Source of the DNA: Plumapathes pennacea
Taxonomy: Eukaryota; Cnidaria; Anthozoa; Antipatharia; Myriopathidae
NCBI GenBank assembly: GCA_964036295.1
Contig: OZ038463.1
Span: 4,014,274-4,078,273 of the forward strand
Length of the DNA: 64,000 bases
Reading direction: 5' to 3'
Shown: piece after piece, positions 1 through 10,643 of the stretch
Position numbering within the stretch: position 1 is the first letter of the stretch
Layout: every line of letters starts with the position of its first letter
Program-made: the position numbers and the translations under genes
The notes under the pieces: model-generated
Database searches by the model: none
Told to the model about the DNA's origin: nothing
What the model saw: only the letters and a program-made list of their open reading frames with translations

Positions 1-49
1 TCTGATATTGACTATCACTCACATCTGTGCTGTCAACCACAATCACAGC

Positions 50-190
50 TAGCGGTCTGACGACGACTAATGTGTATTCACTTGACACTGAAGAGTCACT
101 ACCGCTCAGGTAGTCGAAACGTCAGTCACCAGGAAAAGTCTTTCTGAAGACTGCTCTCGCCCAATCACACTAAAGAGAACATCCGACATG
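50..190. repeat. Dispersed repeat tail with hammerhead-like core
   Basis: The stretch contains CTGAAGA (88-94), a hairpin in which ACTACC pairs with GGTAGT, and then CGAAACGTCAG (115-125). The order CUGANGA, hairpin, GAAA, GUC is that of a hammerhead ribozyme core, a motif known at the ends of Penelope-like retroelements and retrozymes. The same CGAAACGTCAG string occurs at 54123-54133. There are extra unpaired bases between CTGAAGA and the hairpin, so this copy may be degenerate or only coincidentally similar. No reverse transcriptase ORF is attached. Confidence 0.35.
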
Positions 191-523
191 CAACTATGCA
201 TAACAATTATTGTAACACAATTTTGTGGTAAATTTGGCTCGGATTAGCCCCAAATCATCTTTTATAGTCGATTCTAATCACTTTAAAACATTTCATTAAG
301 AAAATACGAGCAAAATAATGGATTAATTATTTTATTTATATTATAATCATTGAGATACATGTATTTAATTTTTATGAGTGTTCACACAGCTTTTCGTTTT
401 ACTTGACACTGAGGTTTAAAAAATACTTTTTGATTTAAATTTGGTCAGCTGATTTAAACTCAGTGTCGAAAACTTTTTAAAGTTGTTAGAGGGTAATTTT
501 GTCCTTCCCTTTTGTGTCTCCAG

Positions 524-604
524 CAGGAAACAGCGGCACTGCTGCACCACTCACACCTCTAGTACTCAGTACACCTTCCGTTCCAGGAACACCGTCTCCT
601 GCAG
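524..604 (+). CDS. Linker exon of upstream D8C gene (partial gene)
   Basis: This is an 81-nt exon bounded by a cag acceptor (521-523) and a gtgaga donor (605). Read in phase 1-1 it encodes a Gly/Ala/Pro/Thr/Ser-rich spacer beginning AGNSGTAAP and ending GTPSPAG. It matches in style and phase the linker exons of the large protease gene at 31-51 kb, for example [14 protein letters not shown] at 35900-35977. It most likely belongs to a gene that starts before the window and continues to the D8C exon at 3098-3463. It is not itself a domain; the assignment rests on splice sites, composition and phase. Confidence 0.6.
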
Positions 605-727
605 GTGAGATTTTTTAAGAGTGGTACATTCTTTTTATTCTCAGCAGGGATATATCCTGCATGGAGAGCTTCAATCAGCATTTTGATAGTTAGTTCTGAA
701 AAACGGAGTATTTGTATTGTAGTTGGA

Positions 728-2490
728 GAATCATTGGATTATAAACTTATTATATATGTCGCAAAAGAAACAGTGAAACTTTAAAAAGAAAAAAAAAAAA
801 AAAAAGAAAATTTAAAAACCGAGTATTTAACCCGGCCCGATGACAACACACCGGTGGGTCGGGGGAGAGCTGCCCGGCCCCCAAGCCAGATCGAGGAGCA
901 ACTCGCCAACACCCGCGAAACTTCCAGACCGAACGGGGAGAGATAATCCGGCCCCCAAGCCGTGGTGAATTATCCCTTGCCCAAAAGAGTGCGATAGTGG
1001 TGTCAGCCTAACTTGTTAGTAATATGTATCCAATCAGCTATATAGCCTCCGAGATACCAGGCCGTTCATCCATATGGGATGTACCTTTGTATTGTCGCTT
1101 CTTCTACTACGAATAATTACAACGGCGGCTCATAATAACCATGCTTTAGCTCCCTTCACATCCCATAATCATTTAATATCCGAGTTTTGCGCTCAGAGTT
1201 TATATTTAATGCCGCGTCAATAGCGGCTTGCAAGCTGTGATGTCAGCGCATGCGCTTCTGGGTTTTCGGGCTGATGGGCTGAACTTGTGTTTACTGCTAT
1301 ATAAGCGTTTCATGCGAGTCTAATTTTGGGCCCAAAAGGAATATTTTCATTTTTTTATTTAATGGCCGATGTTGACGATTCTTTTTACCACAGCGCAGCA
1401 AGAATTTCTCTCCAAATATTAATCAGTTTGGCCTGAAATTCACTAAGAAGAATTGACAAGCATAGATCTGTGCATTGAGTTATGTATTTGATTAGAAAGT
1501 AAGGATTTATGGAAATATAGCAAGAAAACAACGCAATTGGCATATATCATGATAAGTTTATAATCCAATCCATAACTGATGAATATTGTCAGAGGAATCT
1601 TTTGTACGTGGTGGTAAAATGATTTGTCAACAAGAGCCATTTAGGAGAAGAAGGCTATAGGCTTTTTCATTTGTCGGAAATTGCCCATTGTGTTTTGGCC
1701 TAATGTCATACTCACGTGAAACATTCAAGAAGGCTCTCTAATGCTATGTCAAAAATGTCTGTGTGCAATCTTCGACATTTTAGACAACCGACCGTACGAG
1801 CAGATCATCGACCAACAGTTAACGTGTTCTAAACAGAAGAGCTTCAAGCCAATTGCGTTGTTCTCTTGCTATATCTCCATAAATCCTTACTTTCTAATCA
1901 ATTAGACTCGCACGAAACGTTTATATAGCAGTAAACACAAGTTCAGCCCATCAGCCCGAAAACCCAGAAGCGCATGCGCTGACATCACAACTTGCAAGCC
2001 GCTATTGACGCGGCATTAAAATATAAACTCTGAGCGCAAAACTCGGATATTAAATGATTATGGGATGTGAAGGGAGCTAAAGCATGGTTATTATGAGCCG
2101 CCGTTGTAATTATTCGTAGTAGAAGAAGCGACGATACAAAGGTACATCCCATATGGATGAAGGGCCTGGTGTCTCGGAGGCTATATAGCTGATTGGATAC
2201 ATATTACTAACAAGTTAGGCTGACACCACTATCGCAACTCTTCTGGGCAAGGGATAATTCACCACGGCTTGGGGGCCGGATTATCTCTCCCCGTTCGGTC
2301 TGGAAGTTTCGCGGGTGTTGGCGAGTTGCTCCTCGATCTGGCTTGGAGGCCGGGCAGCTCTCCCCCGACCCACCGGTGTGTTGTCATCGGGCCGGGTTAA
2401 ATACTCGGTTTTTAAATTTTTCTTTTTCTTTTTCTTTTTAAAGTTCCGCTGTTTCTTTTGCAATATATATCATAAGTTTATAATCCAATC
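728..2490. repeat. Long palindromic (foldback) element in intron
   Basis: The left arm (about 735-1325) is repeated as its reverse complement at about 1905-2490. For example, the GC-rich stretch with GGCCCCCAAGCCGTGGTGAA at 951-970 reappears inverted near 2258-2279. A second inner inverted pair lies at about 1485-1540 and 1850-1898. The spacer holds no credible ORF. The element sits in the intron between the linker exon at 604 and the D8C exon at 3098. Arm-shortened copies begin at 7310 and 18098, and a diverged relative is at 27270-27440. It could be a foldback DNA transposon or a locally generated inverted duplication; I see no transposase. Confidence 0.8.
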
Positions 2491-2752
2491 CATAACTGAT
2501 GAATATTGGCAGAGAAATCGTACGTGGTGGTAAAATGATTTGTCAACAAGAGCCATTTAGGAGAAGAAAGCTATAGGCTTTTTCATTTGTCGGAAACTGC
2601 CCATTATGTTTTGGCCTAATGTCAGACTCGCATGAAACATTCAAGGCTCTCTAATGCTATGTAAAAATGTCTGTGTGCAATCTTCGATAGACATTTTAGA
2701 CAACCGACCGTACGAGCAGATCATCGACCAACAGTTAACGTGTTCCACGTAG
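2465..2752. repeat. Direct repeat of palindrome spacer (1541-1830)
   Basis: The sequence from the ATAAGTTTATAATCC motif to GACCAACAGTTAACGTGTTC repeats, in the same orientation and with small indels, the spacer of the palindromic element at about 1541-1830. The right palindrome arm is thus flanked on both sides by the same host-like sequence, as if the arm had been inserted or copied into it. Confidence 0.7.
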
Positions 2753-3097
2753 TATCATCAATCTTTGAGTGCAAATAACTCGTGGAAGTTGTGTTGAGAA
2801 AAACATATATGTCCTTTAAATTGATATTACATAGTCGTATACCCCTGAAAATGAAATTGAATGAGAAATTCATTGATTGCAAGGTTAAGTTGCTCCATAG
2901 ACAGGACGCATATCACTCGGCATAAAATATCTTGGTCACTGCCAGTAAGGTTATCTTAAACAAAATCTTCTGAAACCTATTTGTTAATCTCCTTATTTTA
3001 CTTTAAGTTACTTGTCTTCTTCCGTTTTTTTGTATTAATTTTTTGCCTCATTCCCAGGAATACCTCTAATTACATGAAACACATTGTTCCATTGCAG

Positions 3098-3463
3098 TGG
3101 AATGTATTTCTCCCACGCTCTTAACCGAGTCCAACCGCGTGAGGTCATTTAACAACAAGAATGTAGTCTTGTGCGACAATGATTTCTCGGGAGGTTGGTA
3201 TCGTTTTTCTGGAGCTGCTGGTGTTCAGATACCGGAAACAGTAGTCCCCAGGGAACACTGCGGTACGAATGCGCCAGGCTGGATGAAAGGTAACCACCCG
3301 TCAGTGGCAGAAGGCGCCGTCAGCCGGAAAGTTTGCTTTCATTGGACAAGGTGGAATTGTCAATGGTCGACTAACATCCAAGTGCGCAACTGCGGAAACT
3401 TCTACGTGTACAAACTTGTGAAGCCGCCCGGTTGTAACATGCGATACTGTGGAGAACAAGTGG
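3098..3463 (+). CDS. D8C domain exon (uromodulin/GP2-type), penultimate exon of partial gene
   Basis: This 366-nt exon has a cag acceptor (3095-3097) and a gtaagt donor (3464), phase 1-1. It encodes one D8C domain. Eight cysteines are visible in order within [35 protein letters not shown] and RYCGE. Landmarks WYRFSG, HAPGWM-like NAPGWM, and SRKVCFHW also match the five D8C exons of the 31-51 kb gene. D8C domains occur in secreted and GPI-anchored vertebrate proteins (uromodulin, GP2, OIT3). The exon is probably joined to the linker at 524-604 upstream and the terminal exon at 4719-4768 downstream. Confidence 0.8.
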
Positions 3464-4554
3464 GTAAGTAACCAAGATAGAGCAACCAAAGCAATCACAG
3501 ATCCAATCAATGTGGCGAGCAAAGACATGTCGGACCAATTATAAGTACGAGCAATACCAAACCAAAACCAAGTAATTGCAATTGGTTTTACGAACCAATC
3601 AGTAGTGCGAGAACACGCCATCACCACTTGCTTTCTTGCGTGAGAATATCGCAATCAAGGTTTCGTTTTGCTCTTGATTGGCCAAGAATGTTGCTAAACA
3701 TGTTAGAACCAATCGGAAAGCATAGCATCGCAAACCAAAGCAACCACACTATTACATTAGACAGTCAAAAAGGCTCTGATCTGTCGGTTAACATATTTTG
3801 AGAACTTTTACATTCAATTTTCTTAATTCGTCGTCGACAGATCCAGGCCTTGCGCTCTTCTTATCACTTTTCGGCTTTGTTACAAGTGGAAACTTATCTG
3901 ATGTGCTATAATTATAATCACTTGTGCTAGCCTACGTTGTTCGATCCCTCGCTCACGGAAGGAAATAGTATATATATATATATTTAAATAATGTATGCAC
4001 TATATTTGATGATTATGATGATTATCCAAGGGCTTAAACAAATAATTGTCTACAGGCTGAATATTTGAATAGCAGTCAAGAAATTTAATTGGATTTGAAT
4101 ACATTTCATTCACGAACAGGTAGGAATTAATTGAGAAAATATTATTCGTTGCGTAATCTATTTTAAAAGTTAAGACTCCTGACGACATTAGTGAAACATG
4201 GATGATGATTTGACCGATTTTCAAGGGTTGCGAAAGTGATGTTCCCAGTTGAACTTGAAGTATTCGAGACTAAGTGTTTATGAGATTAAAAAAACTTTGA
4301 GTTCAGGAGTTGTTGACAAATTCGAGGTAGAAAAATGATCTTCCCATTAACTAAAGCTGTCATTTTTCGGCCAATGAAAGTTCTTGAATGTAATTATGAA
4401 GAAAAATATCATTCAGTTTTCTGGCATGTTTACCCCCGCTTTGCTACATTATTTTGTTACTGAAATAAAAAAGGAAATAATTAATCAATTAAAATAATAA
4501 TAAGGATAATATTAACAATAATAAATATACTACTACTAATACTACTACTACTAT

Positions 4555-4604
<50 letters not shown>

Positions 4605-4718
4605 ATAATAATAATAAACTCAGTGAAGCGCCGTGCGTATCTACAGCTTTTTCTTCCAATGAGACAATTCGTCAAAGACACATCCGCTGAGCTAACGCTG
4701 AGTTTTTTTAATGTTCAG
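3464..4718. other. Intron of the D8C gene, no further gene seen
   Basis: This intron contains several CCAAT-type short repeats (AACCAATC and similar) near 3500-3750, and an ACT/TAA trinucleotide array at 4531-4618. No coding exon is recognisable. The part 4410-4718, together with the terminal exon, is missing from the two later duplicated blocks. Confidence 0.5.
4531..4618. repeat. ACT/TAA trinucleotide microsatellite
   Basis: There is near-uninterrupted (ACT)n with flanking (AAT)n. It yields a spurious poly-serine reading frame on the minus strand. Confidence 0.9.
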
Positions 4719-4768
4719 GTAACGGAGGAAGCACGACCTTCTTGGAGTGGCCACATACCTGGGAGTAA
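4719..4768 (+). CDS. Terminal exon of upstream D8C gene
   Basis: After a ttcag acceptor (4714-4718) the sequence reads, in the phase left open by the D8C exon, GNGGSTTFLEWPHTWE followed by a TAA stop (4766-4768). GNGG is the start of the linker exons elsewhere in the window (GNGGTP), so this looks like a linker exon that has become a C-terminal exon. A possible polyadenylation signal AATAAA is at 4883-4888. The protein would then end 16 residues after the last D8C domain. The exon is deleted in the blocks starting at 7310 and 18098. Confidence 0.55.
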
Positions 4769-5337
4769 AGCATTATTTTACGTTGAACTTTATATCCTTG
4801 GCTAACCTCACCTTATTTTACGTTTTGTGATTTTATCAGGCCATACAGTGCTTTGTTTCAAGGCACTCAAGGAGGAATATATAATAAAAAGAAAAAATAT
4901 ACTTGTCATGTAAAAAGTATAATTTCTCTTCTTACAACACTGAGTATTTTCTCTCGATTCGCCCAATGTCATGATCCACTCTAGCAGGGAATGCCACCTG
5001 CTGATTGTATGTCGTGCATTAAAAAGAACACCGAATGTAGCGACATACCTCCCAGATCAGTCAAATTCAGCCAAGTCTGGCTCTCGGAAAGAATATATGT
5101 AAAACTTTAAACCGAACAAAAGGCATGCTTGGTAGGTGTTGAATTGCCAACTCATTTCTTATTCGACGTACTTTCACAACCAACAGTTGCTCAGTAACCA
5201 ACACCCGAACAAGCAAATGCAAACCGCTGGTGGTTCTATTCTTGGCTCATTGAAACGGATTCAGACTAACTAACTAACTAAGCCAATGCAGCCTTTGTTT
5301 ATGTCTGAGGGTTTGATATAATTTGTCAAAAATCAGA

Positions 5338-6354
5338 ATGGTACGGTGGAAACGCAGCACCTTGGCAATCGCTGTTTGGTTTTCTTCGCTCACAACTTTG
5401 AGTTACTTTTACCAAGTTATGTTCTACACACCAAACGTCCAGCTGTCACCGCTTCCAACTGTGCTGGTAGAGCCGGAGCTACGAGAGAGAGAAATGTTCC
5501 TCCTCGTTCTCGTGACAACCACTCCGTGGCGTTGGGACTCGCTTGATCGAAGAAACGCCATTAGAGACACGTGGGCCCGCTCGTCAGAAAGATCGCCCTT
5601 GTCACCAAGTATGCCGGTAATTTTCAACATTGGATGCACATACTCTCGCTCCTCCGATGAGAAAATAGCGAACGAGGCGTCTGAACACGGCGATATTCTG
5701 GTTGGCAACTATGAAGACACCTACGCGAATATTATTATAAAAGTGTTTTTCGCCTTTCGCTGGGCAAGTAAATTGAATTGCAAATTTGTAGTGAAGGCGG
5801 ACGATGACGTGTACTTGCGTCTTCCCAAGCTAGCAAAATGGCTGCAGTCACAAGAAAAGCCAGAAAGACTCTACGCAGGGGTGCTAGCTGTAAAAACCAA
5901 AGTCGTCCGATCTCCCTTCCATAGACATTTTGTTAGCTACAAAACCTACAACTATTCTTACTGGAAAACCTATGCTTTTGGTTTTACCTATGTGTTATCC
6001 GTAGCTTTACTCCCAGAATTGCAAGAAGCAGTGAGATTTCATCAGGTGTTCCCAATTGACGATAGTTACTTCGGACTATTAATGGAAACTATACAAGTAA
6101 AGCCAAGACATTTGCCCAACTGCGCCAGGAGGTTGAACATTGACCGTAAACTATACGCTTGTGATGACTGTGTGTATCTTACTAGCATGTGTGTTGGGAG
6201 TCCTTTGAGTGTTACTCAAATGCGGTATGTTCATGACAGAATTGAAGCTGTGGTTGATGTGGACGGCGGTAGTTTACTGGAAGGAAAATGTGCTGGCAAC
6301 AACTGGGGAGACCCCTGGGACGAGGGTGAATGCAAGACACTTTCAAATAACTAG
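5338..6354 (+). CDS. Beta-1,3-galactosyltransferase-like protein, copy 1
   Basis: This intronless gene encodes 338 residues. I start it at ATG 5338; the in-frame TTG 15 nt upstream is not a plausible animal start. A single membrane anchor near residues 8-30 makes a type II Golgi-type protein. GT31 family motifs follow in order: RRNAIRDTW (about 71-79), VIFNIG (about 94-99), KADDDVYLR (about 153-161, the metal/UDP-sugar-binding acidic motif) and PIDDSYFG (about 239-246, equivalent to the family's EDVxxG). An NYS glycosylation sequon lies near 205. The C-terminal tail is cysteine-containing. It probably transfers galactose or N-acetylglucosamine from a UDP-sugar to a glycan; the acceptor cannot be told. 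Copy 1 differs from copies 2 and 4 by LVGNYE, AVKTKV and LLPEL, and it lacks one codon at residue 24-25. A possible polyadenylation signal is at 6666-6671. Confidence 0.85.
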   Translation: MVRWKRSTLAIAVWFSSLTTLSYFYQVMFYTPNVQLSPLPTVLVEPELREREMFLLVLVTTTPWRWDSLDRRNAIRDTWARSSERSPLSPSMPVIFNIGCTYSRSSDEKIANEASEHGDILVGNYEDTYANIIIKVFFAFRWASKLNCKFVVKADDDVYLRLPKLAKWLQSQEKPERLYAGVLAVKTKVVRSPFHRHFVSYKTYNYSYWKTYAFGFTYVLSVALLPELQEAVRFHQVFPIDDSYFGLLMETIQVKPRHLPNCARRLNIDRKLYACDDCVYLTSMCVGSPLSVTQMRYVHDRIEAVVDVDGGSLLEGKCAGNNWGDPWDEGECKTLSNN

Positions 6355-7309
6355 TTCTGATGGAACAAAAAGTTTACTAGCCCACCATGGGTATGTTGCC
6401 GTTCACGCGTCTTGAGCTCTTACCGCACTGATTCCCACTCTCCTGAACGAGTTTAGCGGGGAGGAAGCCTAAGAGCGAGGTCAAGACGTTTCTGAAAATC
6501 AAGCTAACCAATGGAGTCGTACATCCATAAACTTCTTAGGCTGCAAAACAGTCCCTTCTTCGCACCAACATAAATTGAGCAAGTACAAAGAGAACGCGCG
6601 CGGTCTGGGGAGTACGAGCGTCATGGAGATTGGGTCCGAGTGAAGGCACGAAAATTGATAAACAAAATAAATTTGATAACAGTAAAATATCCTAATGTTA
6701 AGTAAAACATGAATAATATGAAAATCCTTCTATGTCCTTCTTAGGATATATGATGTAGTATTAAATGTAACTTATCTAATGTCTCAGAGTACTTCTAATT
6801 TCAGTTGTATAAGACAGAAGTGGCTTTGGTTAGGGTTGGAACTTTAGATATCAAAGGGACGTCAGGTCCTTTAGAGTCATCCCCGTAAGCCTCGTCCCTT
6901 TGGCTCTTGCACAAAAGTCTATTCGTGTGTACACCACAAAATATGCTCGCTACATCCCTGCACCTGAAACACTTGTCAAGAGTCTTAATTGTATGAAATG
7001 TATCGGAAACCGTGAAGGCGATTCAAAAAATGCAACAATAATTACAAGAAATTATAATTATTCTTCAAGTTTCTAACCTTATACTTGTCGTTCCTTTGGC
7101 TCGTTACTAAGTGGCCCACGTGAAATTATAACACTTGGGCTGCATAGTTAGCTGCGTAGTTTGATACAGGCAGACACAAATGTTCTTCAACGTTTTCGGT
7201 TATTTTAAATGAAACTTGATGGATATGGCCGGGAATCAATCTTCCATGCAACGACAGTTTGCGCATATTGCGTTTCGTAATGTTATTACGTAAATGTTTG
7301 AACTTCATA
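6355..7309. other. 3' flank of galactosyltransferase copy 1
   Basis: This is the probable 3' UTR and spacer. The same sequence follows copies 3 and 5, while copies 2 and 4 keep only its first 510 bp or so before a junction at CAGGTCCAGGTCAG (about 12175 and 22953). No ORF is worth calling. Confidence 0.6.
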
Positions 7310-8390
7310 GAGATATAATCCGGCCCCCAAGCCGTGGTGAATTATCCCTTGCCCAGAAGAGTTGCGATAGTGGTGTCAGCCTAACTTGTTAGTAATATGT
7401 ATCCAATCAGCTATATAGCCTCCGAGATACCAGGCCGTTCATCCATATGGGATGTACCTTTGTATTGTCGCTTCTTCTATTACGAATAATTGCAACGGCG
7501 GCTCATAATAACCATGCTTTAGCTCCCTTCACATCCCATAATCATTTAATATCCGAGTTTTGCGCTCAGAGTTTATATTTAATGCCGCGTCAATAGCGGC
7601 TTGCAAGCTGTGATGTCAGCGCATGCGCTTCTGGGTTTTCGGGCTGATGGGCTGAACTTGTGTTTACTGCTATATAAACGTTTCATGCGAGTCTAATTTT
7701 GGGCCCAAAAGGAATATTTTCATCTTTTTATTTAATGGCCGATGTTGACGATTCTTTTTACCACAGCGCAGCAAGAATTTCTCTCCAAATATTAATCAGT
7801 TTGGCCTGAAATTCACTAAGAAGAATTGACAAGCATAGATCTGTGCATTGAGTTATGTATTTGATTAGAAAGTAAGGATTTATGGAGATATAGCAAGAAA
7901 ACAACGCAATTGGCATATATCATGATAAGTTTATAATCCAATCCATAACTGATGAATATTGTCAGAGAAATCTTTTGTACGTGGTAGTAAAATGATTTGT
8001 CAACAAGAGCCATTTAGGAGAAGAAGGCTATAGGCTTTTTCATTTGTCGGAAATTGCCCATTGTGTTTTGGCCTAATGTCATACTCACATGAAACATTCA
8101 AGAAGGCTCTCTAATGCTATGTCAAAAATGTCTGTGTGCAATCTTCGACATTTTAGACAACCGACCGTACGAGCAGATCATCGACCAACAGTTAACGTGT
8201 TCTAAACAGAAGAGCTTCAAGCCAATTGCGTTGTTTCTTGCTATATCTCCATAAATCCTTACTTTCTAATCAATTAGACTCGCACGAAACGTTTATATAG
8301 CAGTAAACACAAGTTCAGCCCATCAGCCCGAAAACCGAAGCGCATGCAGACATTTTAGACAACCGACCGTACGAGCAGATCATCGACCAA
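7310..8390. repeat. Palindrome-family element with right arm largely deleted (block 2)
   Basis: It begins at the AGATA..ATCCGGCC motif that corresponds to about 947 in the first block. It runs through the left arm and spacer, then enters only about 75 bp of the right arm before jumping at GCGCATGC|AGACATTT to sequence matching about 2690. About 0.7 kb of the right arm present in the first block is therefore absent, so the long palindrome is gone. Confidence 0.75.
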
Positions 8391-8748
8391 CAGTTAAAGT
8401 GTTCCACGTAGTATCATCAATCTTTGAGTGCAAATAACTCGTGGAAGTTGTGTTGAGAAAAACATATATGTCCTTTAAATTGATATTACATAGTCGTATA
8501 CCCCTGAAAATGAAACTGAATGAGATATTCATTGATTGCAAAGTTAAGTTGCTCCATAGACAGGACGCATATCACTCGGCATAAAATATCTTGGTCACTG
8601 CCAGTAAGGTTATCTTAAACAAAATCTTCTGAAACCTATTTGTTAATCTCCTTATTTTACTTGTCTTCATCCGTTTTTTTTTGTATTAATTTTTTGCCTC
8701 ATTCCCAGGAATACCTCTAATTACATGAAACACATTGTTCCATTGCAG

Positions 8749-9114
8749 TGGAATGTATTTCTCCCACGCTCTTAACCGAGTCCAACCGCGTGAGGTCATT
8801 TAACAACAAGAATGTCGTCTTGTGCGACAATGATTTCTCGGGAGGTTGGTATCGTTTTTCTGGAGCTGCTGGTGTTCAGATACCGGAAACAGTAGTCCCC
8901 AGGGGACACTGCGGTACGAATGCGCCAGGCTGGATGAAAGGTAACCACCCGTCAGTGGCAGAAGGCGCCGTCAGCCGGAAAGTTTGCTTTCATTGGACAA
9001 GGTGGAATTGTCAATGGTCGACTAAAATCTACGTGCGTAACTGCGGGAACTTTTACGTGTACAAACTTGTGAAGCCGCCCGGTTGTAACATGCGATACTG
9101 TGGAGAACAAGTGG
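8749..9114 (+). CDS. Orphan D8C exon, block 2
   Basis: This is a 366-nt D8C exon with intact acceptor (cag 8746-8748) and donor (gtgagc 9115) and all eight cysteines. It is nearly identical to the exon at 3098-3463; the main changes are in STKIYVRNC, where the first copy has STNIQVRNC, and RGHC for REHC. The linker exon and the terminal exon found around the first copy are both missing here, so it has no evident partner exons. It may be a relic of the duplication, or it could be spliced into a transcript running through the array. Confidence 0.6.
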
Positions 9115-10643
9115 GTGAGCAACCAAGATAGAGCAACCAAAGCAATCACAGATCCAATCAATGTGGCGAGCAAAGACATGTCGGACCAATTATAAGTACG
9201 AGCAATACCAAACCAAAACCAAGTAATTGCAATTGGTTTTACGAACCAATCAGTAGTGCGAGAACACGCCATCACCACTTGCTTTCTTGCGTGAGAATAT
9301 CGCAATCAAGGTTTTCGTTTTGCTCTTGATTGGCCAAGAATGTTGCTAAACATGTTAGAACCAATCGGAAAGCGTAGCATTGCAAAACCAAAGCAATCAC
9401 ACTATTACATTCGACAGTCATACAAAAACGGCTCTGATCTGTCGGTTAACATATTTTGAGAACTTTTACATTCAATTTTCTTAATTCGTCGTCTGACAGA
9501 TCCAGGCCTTGCGCTCTTCTTATCACTTTTCGGCTTTGTTACAAGTGGAAACTTATCTGATGTGCTATAATTATAATCACTTGTGCTAGCCTACGATGTT
9601 CGATCCCTCGCTCACGGAAGGAAATAGTGTTTATATATATTTAAATAATGTATTGCACTATTTGATGATTATGATGATTATCCAAGGGCTTAAACAAAAA
9701 ATTGTCTACAGGCTGAATATTTGAATAGCAGTCAAGAAATTTAATTGGATTTGAATACATTTTATTCACGAACAGGTAGGAATTGATTGAGAAAATGTTA
9801 TTCGCTGCGCAATCTATTTTAAAAGTTTGAAGACTCCTGACGACATTAGTGAAACATGGATGATGATTTGACCGATTTTCAACAAGGGTTGCGAAAGTGA
9901 TGTTCCCAGTTGAACTTGAAGTATTCGAGACCAAGTGTTTATGAGATTAAAAAAAATTTGAGTTCAGGAGTTGTTGACAAATTCGAGGTAGAAAAATGAT
10001 CTTCCCATTAACTAAAGCTGTCATTTTTCGGCCAATGAAGGTTCTTGAATGTAATTATGAAGAAAAATAGCATTCATATCATTTTACGTTGAACTTTATA
10101 TCCTTGGCTAACCTCACCTTATTTTACGTTTTGTGATTTTATCAGACCATACAGTGCTTTGTTTCAAGGCACTCAAGGAGGAATATATAATAAAAAGAAA
10201 AAATATACTTGTCATGTAAAAATTATACTTTCTCTTCTTACAACACTGAGTATTTTCTCTCGATTCGCCCAATGTCATGATCCACTCTAGCAGGGAATGC
10301 CACCTGCTGATTGTATGTCGTGCATTAAAAAGAACACCGAGTGTAGCGACATACCTCCCAGATCAGTCAAATTCAGCCAAGTCTGGTTCTCAGAAAGAAT
10401 ATATGTAAAACTTTAAACCAAACAAAAGGCATGTTTGATAGGTGTTGAATTGCCAACTCATTTCTTATTCGACGTACTTTCACAACCAACAGATGCTCAG
10501 TAACCAACACCCGAACAAGCAAATGCAAACCGCTGGTGGTTCTAATCTTGGCTCATTGAAACGGATTCAGACTAACTAACTAACTAAGCCAATGCAGCCT
10601 TTGTTTATGTCTGAGGGTTTGATATAATTTGTCAAAAATCAGA
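9115..10643. other. Spacer upstream of galactosyltransferase copy 2
   Basis: It corresponds to 3464-5337 of the first block, but lacks the microsatellite and the terminal exon (deletion at ATAGCATTCATATC near 10075). It ends with the conserved upstream region including a (TAAC)n-like ACTAACTAACTAA run at about 10573-10587. Presumably the galactosyltransferase promoter lies here; I see no clear TATA box placement. Confidence 0.5.

Noticed and set aside
3301..3654. 117-residue minus-strand frame, repeated in blocks 2 and 3
   Set aside because: It is antisense to the D8C exon and recurs only because the sequence is duplicated.
4481..4681. Poly-serine protein on the minus strand
   Set aside because: Translation of the ACT/TAA microsatellite.
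5323..5337. Start of the galactosyltransferase at TTG, five codons earlier
   Set aside because: Non-ATG start in an animal gene is unlikely; ATG at 5338 places the membrane anchor normally. The same applies to the other copies.
9641..9934. 97-residue minus-strand frame present in five places in the array
   Set aside because: Its recurrence follows the duplication; the block 1 version is disrupted and it has no domain or splice context.
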